Assembly (NCBI RefSeq): GCF_018987265.1
Contig: NZ_CP076853.1
Location: forward strand, 2,170,001-2,234,000
DNA length: 64,000 nt
Direction of reading: 5' to 3'
Origin: Rhizobium sp. WYJ-E13
Lineage (GTDB): Bacteria; Pseudomonadota; Alphaproteobacteria; Rhizobiales; Rhizobiaceae
Both the position numbers and the translations under genes were made by a program. The notes below the pieces were generated by a model that ran no database searches, was not told the DNA's origin, and worked only from the letters and a program-made list of their open reading frames with translations. Below are positions 16,926 through 25,130 of this stretch, one piece after another. Numbering within the stretch: position 1 is the first letter of the stretch; every line of letters begins with the position of its first letter.

Positions 16926-17224
16926 ACGATGAGTTCTCCAAATCGGACACGATTGTCCAACACGCTCGCGCGCCACCAGTGTGGCTCGCCACGGTGTCAT
17001 AGTGCACATATGTAGCGGAAAGAAAGCGAATTTTTAGTAGAGCGGCCTCTGCAATCGCGATCATCGGGGCAAACCACGGCTCCCGCTCGCAACGCTTCAA
17101 TGCAACTCCTGTAACCCCGCCTCATCCGCCAGGGTGAAAATGAACCTCGTCCTGCGCGGCTCGTTCCTTTCCGCGCCACCCGTCGCAGGCATCGCGCTCC
17201 TGTAAGGACCTGCCCAGCACCGGT
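16926..17224. other. Intergenic region without a recognised gene
   Basis: About 300 bases upstream of the HicAB-like module. It holds the candidate operator near 16950 and is otherwise without convincing coding sequence on either strand. Its right end is the region downstream of the acetyltransferase gene. Confidence 0.5.
16945..16958. promoter_or_regulatory. Candidate operator of the HicAB-like module
   Basis: GGACA-CGAT-TGTCC is a perfect five-base dyad 20 bases upstream of the antitoxin start. Its position suits autoregulation of the module. Short dyads occur by chance, so this is tentative. Confidence 0.35.
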
Positions 17225-17857
17225 TCAGGCCCGCTTGAGGGCCGCGAGATCGCCGTTCTCCAGAGCCGGCAGATTGGCCTCGATCTTGTCGATCGGCCAG
17301 TCCCACCAGGCAAGTTCGAGGATCTCGCTGATGACCTCGACAGGATAACGCATGCGGATGATGCTGGCCGGATTCCCTCCCACGACCGCATAGGGCGGCA
17401 CATCGCGGGTGACGACCGAGGCGGCGGCGACGATGGCGCCTGCGCCGATCCTGACACCGGGCATGATGACGGCATCATGGCCGATCCAAACGTCATGCTC
17501 GACCACCGTATCCTTCACCGGCAGATCCTTGTAGCCGAAGGTCTCCGGCTTGAAGATGCGGAACGGATAGGTGGTGATGCCACCCATCGGGTGATTGGCC
17601 GAACTGGTGATGAAATAGCTGCCGCGGGCGATCTGCACGAATTTGCCGATGACAAGCCGCTCCCGGCAACCCGGCCCGAGATAGGGCGCCAGGATCTCGG
17701 CCGTCTCCTCCAGCTTTCCGTAATGCGTGAAATAGCTGTAATCGCCGATCTCCATGCGCGGATGATCGATGACGTTCTTCAGATACATCGTCGCCTTCGA
17801 AACCCGACCATCGGGATAGGTGATGGGAAAAGCTGATTTCGCGTCGAGAAGCGGCAT
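17225..17857 (-). CDS. CatB/Vat-like hexapeptide acetyltransferase
   Basis: A 210-residue left-handed beta-helix acyltransferase. The hexapeptide turns are visible in [20 protein letters not shown] followed by [14 protein letters not shown], and the catalytic His in SSANHPMGG. The conserved [10 protein letters not shown] near the C terminus is typical of the xenobiotic acetyltransferase group. The start at 17857 ([12 protein letters not shown]) is preferred over 17908 because the extra 17 residues are Arg-rich and unlike the family. It could act on chloramphenicol-like or sugar substrates; this cannot be settled from sequence. Confidence 0.88.
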   Translation of the reverse strand: MPLLDAKSAFPITYPDGRVSKATMYLKNVIDHPRMEIGDYSYFTHYGKLEETAEILAPYLGPGCRERLVIGKFVQIARGSYFITSSANHPMGGITTYPFRIFKPETFGYKDLPVKDTVVEHDVWIGHDAVIMPGVRIGAGAIVAAASVVTRDVPPYAVVGGNPASIIRMRYPVEVISEILELAWWDWPIDKIEANLPALENGDLAALKRA

Positions 17858-18241
17858 GAAAAGACCCCTGCGCGGACGTGTGAGAGCCTGCCGCCGATAT
17901 GACGGCACGGCATTCGATCGTGGTCGGATGGAAATCTATCCGCCGCCACCGCACAGTGACATGGGCCGAAGGACGGAATCCACAGCAGAGTTCCCGCACT
18001 GGGCGAAGCCCTCGGCATTTGCGCTGATATCGGCCAGTCCTGAAAATCCCCGGCCTGAAGATCTGCGGAAAACATGCCGAAATCCGCGTTGGCCGTTCGA
18101 CGCCCGTCCCGTTAAGGCACGCCACGCCTTCATCGCACCCTCACAAACCAGTGGTAGCAAAAGCAAATGGCGCCCGCTCTATGGACAGCGCGCCACTGAG
18201 ACCTATCTGCCGCATCTGTAAATGCAACTGGAGGGTAAGCG
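17858..18241. other. Divergent intergenic region
   Basis: About 380 bases between the acetyltransferase gene (minus) and the DUF1269 gene (plus). No credible coding frame or RNA gene is seen. The last bases hold the GGAGGG ribosome binding site of the DUF1269 gene. Confidence 0.5.
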
Positions 18242-18775
18242 ATGTCAGAACTTGTAGTGCTTGGTTTCGATACTGTCGATAAGGCGGATACCGTGCTCAA
18301 CCGGCTCGTCCAGCTTGAGAAGGAATATCTCGTCGATCTCGAAGACGCCGTCATCGCCGTGCGCGATGCTTCCGGCAAGGTACGCCTCAAGCAGAGCGTC
18401 AATCTGACGGCGACAGGGGCGGCAAGCGGCGGGCTCTCGGGCGCGCTCTGGGGCTCGCTCGTCGGCCTGCTCTTCCTCAATCCGCTGGCCGGAATGGTCC
18501 TCGGTGGCGCCTTCGGCGCGGGCTCCGGCGCGCTCGCCGGCTCGATGACCGATTACGGCATCAACGACGATCTCATCAAGAAGCTCGCCGACACCATCCC
18601 CGTCAACAGCTCCGCCCTCTTCCTGCTGCTGCGCAAGGTGCAGGCCGAGAAAGTGCTGGCCGAATTCAAGGGCGAACACGCCACCATCCTGCGTACCTCG
18701 CTCTCGCCGGAGCAGGAAGAGCAGCTGCGCAAGGCGCTGGCGACGGGGCCGGCGGTTGTGACGCCGGCTGCCTGA
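18242..18775 (+). CDS. DUF1269-family membrane protein
   Basis: A 177-residue protein. The N terminus (VVLGFDTVDKADTVLNRL, then DLEDAVIAVRD) and the Gly/Ala-rich double glycine-zipper-like helix region (GALWGSLVGLLFLNPLAGMV) are typical of DUF1269/COG4803. The C terminus is helical and charged. The role is unknown; homologues are often stress-associated. A GGAGGG ribosome binding site precedes the ATG and a rho-independent terminator follows the gene, so it is probably monocistronic. Confidence 0.9.
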   Translation: MSELVVLGFDTVDKADTVLNRLVQLEKEYLVDLEDAVIAVRDASGKVRLKQSVNLTATGAASGGLSGALWGSLVGLLFLNPLAGMVLGGAFGAGSGALAGSMTDYGINDDLIKKLADTIPVNSSALFLLLRKVQAEKVLAEFKGEHATILRTSLSPEQEEQLRKALATGPAVVTPAA

Positions 18776-18795
18776 GCGCTCGGCATAAAACGAAA

Positions 18796-18824
18796 GTGCC
18801 GGGCACCGGCCGTGCGCCCGGCAC
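18796..18824 (+). terminator. Rho-independent terminator after DUF1269 gene
   Basis: GTGCCGGGC at 18796-18804 pairs with GCCCGGCAC at 18816-18824, followed by ATCTGTTTT. It is placed 20 bases after the stop codon. Confidence 0.75.
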
Positions 18825-19051
18825 ATCTGTTTTCAGATCGTAATGCCGCTCGATGCCGCGAGGCGCTGGGGGCGCAGGTTTGTCGCGCCGATGTGGATAG
18901 CTGAGCAGCCGTTCGAAACTGCGGATGACGATTTTGCTTTCGCATGGCGCTGTTGCATGTCTTCGATATGAAAGCACTCGACGCGCCGAGGCGGCGTGCC
19001 GTGGGGCACCCCCGTGCTTCCCTCTTGTTCGCACAGTTCCGACACCAGTCC

Positions 19052-19690
19052 CTACGGTATCAGCGCCAGCACCGGCGCTGCACTCACCAGCACCACCTCC
19101 TCGACCTTCCCCGCCGGCAAAACCACCGTCGCCTCGCCCGTCTTGCGGGCGCGGTCGAGCTTGGCGAGGATCTGTCTGCCGCCCGTCAGCCCGCAGATGG
19201 AAAGCGCGCCGGTAGCATCTGGCTCGATACTGTCGGCCGGCGCGAAGAACAGCACGGCATCGTCCCAGATCGACAACGGGCCGGAAGAGGCGCGCACCTG
19301 GGCGGCGATGATGGCGCGGTTGCGGCCGGCGGCGATTGCCGGCTGCGCCTTGTCGAGCACCGCTTGCGGCAAGAGCTGCGGCTCGGCAAGCGAGCGGACT
19401 TCACCATTCTCGCCGATCGTGGCCGAGAGCAGGACTTTCGGCCCCAGCCGCTCGCCGTACCCGGGCGTGCCGGCACGCCCTGTAATGCCGGCATGATGCA
19501 TGACCTCGGTCACCGGCACCCCGAGGAAGGCCGCAATCTCAGCTGCCTCCTCCATCGTCATCCTGCGCTTGCCTGAGAAGGTGCGGGAGACGGCAGAGGC
19601 GTCCTTGCCGAGATGGCGGGCGAGCGCGCGCAGCGACTGCCCCCTGTCATCAAGCTGGTTGTGAAACCAGGCGCCATCGATCTCAGCCAT
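19052..19690 (-). CDS. CI/LexA-like phage-type repressor (HTH plus S24-like domain)
   Basis: A 212-residue regulator. The N-terminal XRE-type helix-turn-helix reads LRALARHLGKDASAVSRTFS then EEAAEIAAFLGVPVTEVM. The C-terminal half resembles a peptidase S24-like domain but lacks an obvious Ser-Lys cleavage dyad. The ATG at 19690 has GGGGA six bases upstream; the frame is open to 19840 without supporting signals. It is divergent from the phage-like genes that follow and is their probable master repressor. Confidence 0.8.
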   Translation of the reverse strand: MAEIDGAWFHNQLDDRGQSLRALARHLGKDASAVSRTFSGKRRMTMEEAAEIAAFLGVPVTEVMHHAGITGRAGTPGYGERLGPKVLLSATIGENGEVRSLAEPQLLPQAVLDKAQPAIAAGRNRAIIAAQVRASSGPLSIWDDAVLFFAPADSIEPDATGALSICGLTGGRQILAKLDRARKTGEATVVLPAGKVEEVVLVSAAPVLALIP

Positions 19691-19726
19691 CCGTGTCCCC
19701 ATGCACATATGCGGCGTTGCTGATTT

Positions 19727-19743
19727 GTTGCAAAAAACGCAAC
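19727..19743. promoter_or_regulatory. Candidate repressor operator upstream of CI-like gene
   Basis: GTTGC (19727-19731) and GCAAC (19739-19743) form a perfect dyad around an A-rich centre, 37 bases upstream of the repressor start. Another GTTGC half-site occurs near 19896 on the opposite side of the divergent region, fitting autoregulation. Confidence 0.4.
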
Positions 19744-19905
19744 GACACGCAAGCAACCGCACCGGGCTTTTTGCCGTCAACCTTTCACATGGTTGATGTG
19801 CTGCGGTTGCACCGTTACCCGTCTTTCGGTCGAAAAACACTCTCTCCGACGCCGAAGTGTAAAAGATAGGTATTTTTTCCTATTTGCGATTGACGTTGCG
19901 ATTTC

Positions 19906-19940
19906 GACAACATAATCTCAACTCCAACAACAAGAGCCGC
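19906..19940 (+). promoter_or_regulatory. Leader motif copy 1 (GACAACAT ... CAAGAGCCGC)
   Basis: GACAACAT at 19906-19913 and CAAGAGCCGC at 19931-19940 stand directly before the frameshifted small gene. The same two blocks recur before the primase gene. The motif may be a shared promoter or leader element of the phage-like block. Confidence 0.4.
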
Positions 19941-19961
19941 ATGGCAGGAGGGAAGATCAGC

Positions 19962-20173
19962 ATGGCAAAGGCCCCGACGCCCTGGCAGAAGGTCGCCGCC
20001 AAACTGGCGCTGAAGCCGAGCTCAAGCGCCATCGCTCCAAGATCTCGCGGGCGCTGCGGGATGAGCGCGGCCTCATCAATGGCCGCGACCAGGTCATGCT
20101 TCTTTTAGCGGCAAGGCGCCTTGGCGTTTCGCTCACCCTCTCCGACCTGATGCCGGAGGAACAGGATGCGTAG
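19962..20173 (+). pseudogene. Frameshifted small phage-type protein
   Basis: The ATG at 19962 has a good AGGAGGGAAG ribosome binding site and begins MAKAPTPWQKVAAKLALK. After that, the protein-like sequence continues only in another frame: AELKRHRSKISRALRDERGL and then MLLLAARRLGVSLTLSDLMP, ending at TAG 20171-20173. One missing base near AAGCCGAG at about 20015 would restore a single 71-residue protein. Either the gene is broken, a sequencing error is present, or a frameshift is programmed. The stop overlaps the start of the next gene. Confidence 0.75.
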
Positions 20174-20378
20174 GGAGCCGCTCTCCATGCTGGCGCAATC
20201 GGAACTGATCGATGCGCTGGTCGGGCGCTGCGTCATGCACGGCGGCGAAGCGGCCGGCGAAACGCTGCTGGTGATCGACCACGATGATGTCGACGACCTC
20301 GTGCATCTCGCAAACCGGCTGCGCCGGCTCGCGCTTTTCGAAGACCGCATCCGGGCGATGGTGATGGCCCCGCCATAG
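20166..20378 (+). CDS. Small hypothetical protein of the phage-like block
   Basis: A 70-residue protein (MRREPLSMLAQSELIDALVG) with the acidic stretch VIDHDDVDDLVHLANRL. The ATG overlaps the stop of the frameshifted gene and GGAGGAAC lies at optimal spacing, so translation is coupled. No domain is recognised. Confidence 0.65.
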   Translation: MRREPLSMLAQSELIDALVGRCVMHGGEAAGETLLVIDHDDVDDLVHLANRLRRLALFEDRIRAMVMAPP

Positions 20379-20396
20379 GGTTCAGTCACGCCGGAA

Positions 20397-20445
20397 ACCG
20401 AAGACCCCGGGACCGAAGACCAAAGACCGAAGACCGAAGACCCAC
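20397..20445. repeat. Tandem heptamer repeats (GACCGAA-type)
   Basis: A run of seven-base units close to GACCGAA: clear consecutive units at 20411-20445 read GACCGAA, GACCAAA, GACCGAA, GACCGAA, GACCCAC, with related partial units just before. It lies between two phage-like genes and could be an iteron-like or regulator-binding array, or a simple slippage repeat. Confidence 0.7.
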
Positions 20446-20502
20446 GACATCAGGCGACCGCCGGATCGGACGGCGCGCGTCTCCCAACAAGTGAGGACCG
20501 AT

Positions 20503-20904
20503 ATGCAGACGATCACGACACGCCCGACCCCATCAGCGGCACCCGCCCCGCTCACCATCACCAAGCCCCTGCTCTGCCCCTGCTGCAAGCAGCCGGTCAC
20601 CATTCCCGCCCCCGAGATCGTCATCGATCACTATGGCATCACGCCCATGGAAGGGCGCATCTTCGAGGCGGTCTGGAAGGGCAAGGGCATGCCCGTCATC
20701 ACCGAGCGCATCTTCACCGCCATGTATATCGACGACCCCGATGGCGGCCCATCGCCGGACAAGATGTACCTCGCCTTCAAGGTGGCGCTCTGCCACCTGC
20801 GCCAGAAGCTCGAAGGTTCCGGCATCGGCATTGTCAATGTCGGTTATCGCCGCGGCTACCGGCTGGTGCTGGAAGGCAAGTTTCCCAATTCCTCGTCACG
20901 ATGA
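20503..20904 (+). CDS. Winged-helix DNA-binding protein with N-terminal Cys pair
   Basis: A 133-residue protein. The N-terminal CPCCKQPV could bind a metal. Residues ~45-130 look like an OmpR-type winged helix (ITPMEGRIFEAVWKGKGMPV, then MYLAFKVALCHLRQKLEGSG and a GYRRGYRL hairpin). The ATG at 20503 is preferred over the GTG at 20491 because the GTG lies inside the GTGAGGA ribosome binding site. It sits ahead of the primase gene and probably regulates the block. Confidence 0.75.
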   Translation: MQTITTRPTPSAAPAPLTITKPLLCPCCKQPVTIPAPEIVIDHYGITPMEGRIFEAVWKGKGMPVITERIFTAMYIDDPDGGPSPDKMYLAFKVALCHLRQKLEGSGIGIVNVGYRRGYRLVLEGKFPNSSSR

Positions 20905-20985
20905 ACCGCATCCCGTTAAATCCCCACCGGATACATGAAATGACCATGGCCGCCGCCCGCACCGCGCCGGCCATGCTGCGATATA

Positions 20986-21010
20986 GACAACATTCCTTGC
21001 AAGAGCCGCA
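20986..21010 (+). promoter_or_regulatory. Leader motif copy 2 (GACAACAT ... CAAGAGCCGCA)
   Basis: GACAACAT at 20986-20993 and CAAGAGCCGCA at 21000-21010 repeat the two blocks found at 19906-19940, here directly ahead of the primase start. The spacing between the blocks differs (6 versus 17 bases). Confidence 0.4.
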
Positions 21011-21012
21011 AC

Positions 21013-23547
21013 ATGCCCTCAGATGTCGAACGGCTTCGCCGCGATGTGTCGCTGTCTCAGACAGCGGCGCACTATGGCTGCAGGCTGCAGGGAAACGGAC
21101 ATGAATATCAGGCCTGCTGCCCCTTCCACGCCGAGGAGACGCCGTCCTTCACCATCTTCGCAGGCCAGGACGGCATCGAGCGCTTCCACTGCTTCGGCTG
21201 CGGCGCGAGCGGCGATATCCTGGATTTCGTGCAGCAGATCAAGGGCGTCGATCTCACCGAGGCGATCCGTATTCTCGATGGCGCCAGCCATATCCGGCCG
21301 AACATAGGCCCGCGCGTGCGGCAGGTGCGCGACGCCTATGAAGGCATCACCCCTCTGGCACCGCCTTCAGAGCCGATCAAGCCCGGCGTCCGCATCCGCC
21401 TCTATAATCCCAAGCGCAAGGGCGACCGCTCCGAATGGGGCTCCTTTGCGCCGTCAATGGTCTTTCCCTATCGTGAGGCCAGTGGCGCTCTGACAGGCTA
21501 TGTTCTGCGCCATGATCTCGCTGACGGGGGCAAGGAAACGCCGATGGTCATGTTTGCCCGTCTGCCCGACGGTCGCGAGACCTGGTGCCGCTATCCCTTT
21601 CCCAGGCCGCGCCCGCTGTATGGCCTCGAAAGTCTCGGCAAGACGAAGCAGGTGATCATCGTCGAGGGCGAGAAATGCCGCGACAGGCTGGCGCAGAAAT
21701 CCGGCCGCACCGTGTTGTCCTGGGCCGGTGGCACGCAAGGCGTCAAGCACACCGACTGGTCGCCGCTATCAGGCCGTGACGTGGTGATCTGGCCGGATTT
21801 CGATGCGCCGGGCCTTTCGACAGCGGACGAGATCGCCGCCATCCTCTCCGGCCTCGGCGCGCGCGTCCGCCTCGCGGGCTTTGCCGATGCGACGGCCGCC
21901 TCTGATCTCAGGCATTTCACCCACGCCGACTGGCAGGCGGGCCAGCGTCCCGGCAAGGGTTGGGACAGCGCCGATGCCGTCGACGCCGGCTGGACCCGCC
22001 TCGAGCTCGATGCCTTCATGCGCGCCACCATCCGCCGCTACACGCCCGCCCCGGCAGAACCCCCGCCACCAGTAGAGAAGCCACCGGCAGAAAAGCCGGG
22101 CGAGCCCGGGCCGAAGGCGCCGCCGCCGGGCGCCGATGGCATAGACCGCATGCCGGAATGGTTTCCGAGCCAGCCCTTCGGCTCCGAAGTCTGGCTGGCG
22201 CGCATCTTCAACGAGCATCTGGAGCAAGCCTGCGGCGGGCGGATCGTCCGCGCCGATGGCAGGTTCTGGGCCTATGGCCCCTTTGCCTGGCGCGCCATCC
22301 CCGAGCAGAAGATCCGCCTTGCCATGCATGCCTTCGATGCCATCGGCATCGGCCCGAAGGAAAAGCCGCTGAAGCTCGGCAGGCACATGATCGACGGCAT
22401 CATCAACGAGTTCGGCACGCGCACTGCCGATGCCGGTTTCTTCGGCAATCCAGCCATCGGCGTCAATGCGCAGAACTGCACCATCACCCTTGACGACGCC
22501 GGCAAGGTGATCTGCCGCGAGCACGCCCCGGATGACCGCTTCCGCTTCACCATATCGGCTGATTATAACATGCACACCGAGAGCCACCCGCCTGAGGGCT
22601 CGCTTCTGCATCGGCTGCTGCATGGCGCTTTCCTCGGCGATCCCGATGCGGCCGACAAGATCCACCTCGTTGCCGAGATGCTGGGGGCGGCCGCCTTCGG
22701 CCTTGCCACCCGCATCCGCCAGCCGAAGGCTTTCATCCTGCTCGGCGAGACCGCCAGCAACGGCAAATCCACCATCGCCTCGCTTTTTCGCGCACTCCTG
22801 CCCGAAGGCTCGGTATCCTCCATCTCGCCCGCCTTCTTCAATGACGAGAAGCGCATCATCAATCTCGCCGGCAAGGCGGCAAACGTCGCCGACGAACTGA
22901 GTGCTGCGGCCATATCAGGCGAGGAGTTCAAGGCCGCCGTGACCGGCAACCCCATCGAAGGCCGCAGCCTCTACAAGGATGTCCAAAGCTTCGTCCCGCG
23001 CGCCCTGCACTGCTTCACCACCAATACCCTGCCCCGCTTCAACGGCGGCATCGACCGCGGCCTGCGCCGCCGCCTGGTCGTCGTCCAGTTCAACCGCACC
23101 ATTCCCGACAACGAGGTCATCCCCGACATTGCCGAGCGCATCGCCGAAGAAGAGCTGGAACTGCTGCTCGGCCTTGCCGTAGCCGGCGCCCAGCGGCTGA
23201 AGCGCAATGGCAGCTACACCATCCCCGAAAGCTCGAAGGAGGCGCTGAATTCCTGGCTGCTGCTTGATCCGCTGAACGAATGGTTCGACATCCGCGTCGA
23301 GCCTGCATCGACCGAACCCTCCGGAGGCTGGCTGCGCACCGCAAGGCTGTTTGAAGATTTCCGCAAATGGGCGATCGACCAGGGTTACCGCGAAAGCTTC
23401 CTGCCGCCCGTCAACACCTTTTCCCAGCGCTTGAAATCCATGCCCGAGGTGCGCCTGGTGCGGTTGGCCAACGGCATGGTGGCGCAAGGGGTGACGCTGA
23501 AGGAAAACACATTCGCTGCCGCGGCGGGTTACGCCGACGTGTTCTGA
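21013..23547 (+). CDS. P4-type phage/plasmid primase-helicase
   Basis: A large 844-residue replication protein. Residues ~1-80 contain a DnaG-type CHC2 zinc finger (CCPFHAEETPSFTIF, then HCFGCGASGDILDFV). A Toprim domain follows (QVIIVEGEKCRDRL, DVVIWPDFDAPG), then a Pro-rich linker at about 345-375. The C-terminal half is a D5/P4 alpha-like SF3 helicase: Walker A GETASNGKST, Walker B-like NVADELSAAAI and the FTTNTLPRF sensor. Such proteins initiate replication of phages, satellites and plasmids. No integrase, capsid or terminase gene is in the window, so the element is either a satellite-like remnant or extends elsewhere. Confidence 0.93.
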   Translation: MPSDVERLRRDVSLSQTAAHYGCRLQGNGHEYQACCPFHAEETPSFTIFAGQDGIERFHCFGCGASGDILDFVQQIKGVDLTEAIRILDGASHIRPNIGPRVRQVRDAYEGITPLAPPSEPIKPGVRIRLYNPKRKGDRSEWGSFAPSMVFPYREASGALTGYVLRHDLADGGKETPMVMFARLPDGRETWCRYPFPRPRPLYGLESLGKTKQVIIVEGEKCRDRLAQKSGRTVLSWAGGTQGVKHTDWSPLSGRDVVIWPDFDAPGLSTADEIAAILSGLGARVRLAGFADATAASDLRHFTHADWQAGQRPGKGWDSADAVDAGWTRLELDAFMRATIRRYTPAPAEPPPPVEKPPAEKPGEPGPKAPPPGADGIDRMPEWFPSQPFGSEVWLARIFNEHLEQACGGRIVRADGRFWAYGPFAWRAIPEQKIRLAMHAFDAIGIGPKEKPLKLGRHMIDGIINEFGTRTADAGFFGNPAIGVNAQNCTITLDDAGKVICREHAPDDRFRFTISADYNMHTESHPPEGSLLHRLLHGAFLGDPDAADKIHLVAEMLGAAAFGLATRIRQPKAFILLGETASNGKSTIASLFRALLPEGSVSSISPAFFNDEKRIINLAGKAANVADELSAAAISGEEFKAAVTGNPIEGRSLYKDVQSFVPRALHCFTTNTLPRFNGGIDRGLRRRLVVVQFNRTIPDNEVIPDIAERIAEEELELLLGLAVAGAQRLKRNGSYTIPESSKEALNSWLLLDPLNEWFDIRVEPASTEPSGGWLRTARLFEDFRKWAIDQGYRESFLPPVNTFSQRLKSMPEVRLVRLANGMVAQGVTLKENTFAAAAGYADVF

Positions 23548-24075
23548 GCGTCTGCTATTGCCGAGCGAGACCTCGCGCTTTTCCGCCACTATCGCAAAGC
23601 AATTGGCGACACCGAAGCCCTCCCTACAGCGCCGCGCGTCTTTTCAGACGCGCAAAGGACGCTGTAGCACTTTGGATTGCTGCATAATTTCATCCCTAAA
23701 TCGATTCCGATTTAGGGAATTATGCAGTAGCCCAATATGATTAGGCGCGATCGAGGAACGATCCCGCAAGATCTCGGTTGTCTCATCGGCCCTCGAAGGC
23801 CGGGCCGCCGCCGCCCCACTCCGCCTTCCTGTAGCGGAGGCGGCGGCCCCACCGTCCCCCCAAAGCCTCACCGCACAGTCCTGGATCTTGCGCCTGATAG
23901 CCACCGGATCTCGGCGAGGCCCCACCCAAACCCAACCCTCACCTCTGCAAGCGTCACCGCGCCATTGCCCGAAGTAAAGGCCTGATTGCCGGCACGCCGT
24001 TTGCCACCGTTATGCGACGGCCGCAACTGTTGCCGTCGGAAGGTTGTCGCGATCCGACCGAAAAAGGAATATGAC
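23548..24075. other. Non-coding stretch with palindromic element
   Basis: About 530 bases without a credible gene between the primase and endolysin genes. The left part holds the double palindromic element (23624-23730). The rest is GC-rich sequence with no further structure that I can name. Confidence 0.6.
23624..23730. repeat. Double palindromic intergenic element of rhizobial type
   Basis: Two adjacent hairpins. The first (23624-23667) has outer arms CTACAGCG/CGCTGTAG and inner arms GCGCGTC/GACGCGC. The second (23680-23727) has arms CTGCATAATT...CCCTAAATCG and CGATTTAGGG-AATTATGCAG, perfect except for a four-base bulge TCAT. I recall very similar sequence from many rhizobial intergenic regions. 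It could act as a transcript end for the primase gene. Confidence 0.8.
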
Positions 24076-24867
24076 ATGACCGCGGCCAATTTCCCCGAAT
24101 GCCTTTCCATCACGCTCGCATCCGAAGGCGGCCTCTCCACCGAGCGCACCGACCCTGGCAACTGGACCGGCGGCAAGATCGGCAAGGGCACGCTGAAAGG
24201 CACCAAATACGGCATCTCGGCTGCCGCTTTCCCCGACATCGACATCCGAAACCTGACGCTCGACGACGTCAAACCCATCTACAAGACGAAATACTGGGAC
24301 CAGATCGGCGGCGACACTCTGCCCTCCGGCTTCGACCTCGCCACCTTCGACTACGCCGTCAACTCCGGCCCCGCCCGCGCGCTGCGCGACGCCCAGGCCG
24401 TGATCGGCGCCCCCGCGGACGGCAAATTCGGGCCAGTCACCCGCGCCAAAGCAGCCACCGCCGGCACCAGGGAAATCAAAGCACTCTGCGCCCGGAGGCT
24501 AAGCTTCATGCAAAGCCTGGCGATCTGGAAGACCTACGGCAAGGGCTGGTCGGCCCGCGTGGCGAAGATCGAGGCCAAGGCGGTGGCGATGTTCCTGCGC
24601 GGCCAGCCGGGGGTGGATGCGAAGGCGGCGCTAGCGGATGAGGCGGAGAAGGCGGAGAAGACTGCGGGGACACTGCGGAGGGCTGGTGCGGCGATTGCGG
24701 TTTCGGCCTCGGGTAGTGCGGGGACCGGTGCCGCCCTGCCGGCTGAGCCGAATTTACTCGCTCTTGGTGCGCTGATGCTGGCCGGGCTGGTCGTGGCGTG
24801 TGTGCTGGTCATGAGGGCCGCAAGAGAAAAGGAACGCGCAGAGGCATACCGGGCCGCCGGGCGGTAA
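24076..24867 (+). CDS. GH108 endolysin with C-terminal membrane segment
   Basis: A 263-residue protein. The N-terminal muramidase-like domain has SEGGLSTERTDPGNWTGGKI with the catalytic Glu, then GTKYGISAAAFPDIDIRNLT. A peptidoglycan-binding-3-type domain follows (ATFDYAVNSGPARALRDAQA). The tail has an Ala-rich linker and one hydrophobic helix (LLALGALMLAGLVVACVLVM, about 235-255), with a charged end. The ATG at 24076 follows AAGGAA. It is the only lysis-type gene of the block. The membrane tail is unusual for a soluble endolysin. Confidence 0.88.
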   Translation: MTAANFPECLSITLASEGGLSTERTDPGNWTGGKIGKGTLKGTKYGISAAAFPDIDIRNLTLDDVKPIYKTKYWDQIGGDTLPSGFDLATFDYAVNSGPARALRDAQAVIGAPADGKFGPVTRAKAATAGTREIKALCARRLSFMQSLAIWKTYGKGWSARVAKIEAKAVAMFLRGQPGVDAKAALADEAEKAEKTAGTLRRAGAAIAVSASGSAGTGAALPAEPNLLALGALMLAGLVVACVLVMRAAREKERAEAYRAAGR

Positions 24868-25130
24868 CGACCGAAGCTGGTCCTCCTCGAATGGCAGCGT
24901 CACCGGCTCATCAGCCCATACATCCTGTTTATCCGCACTTGGACTGCATCCGCGATAAGAGCCTCCCGCCTGCTGCCACACGCCTGTCATCAGGCGATGC
25001 AATTTTCAACCAAATCTAGAAGAAATAAAATAAATTAAAGAACATAATTCCCGCCAAGCGAGAATCGAAATAAAGAGGTCTCGCAAATCACAGCACAAGA
25101 CTCTGGCAGCAGCACAATTGAGGAATAATC

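Noticed and set aside
18841..19051. Small plus-strand frames after the DUF1269 terminator
   Set aside because: They run into the antisense of the repressor gene and are Pro/Arg/Ser-rich shadows.
20397..20445. CRISPR array
   Set aside because: The units are seven bases with no spacers of constant length and no cas genes nearby.
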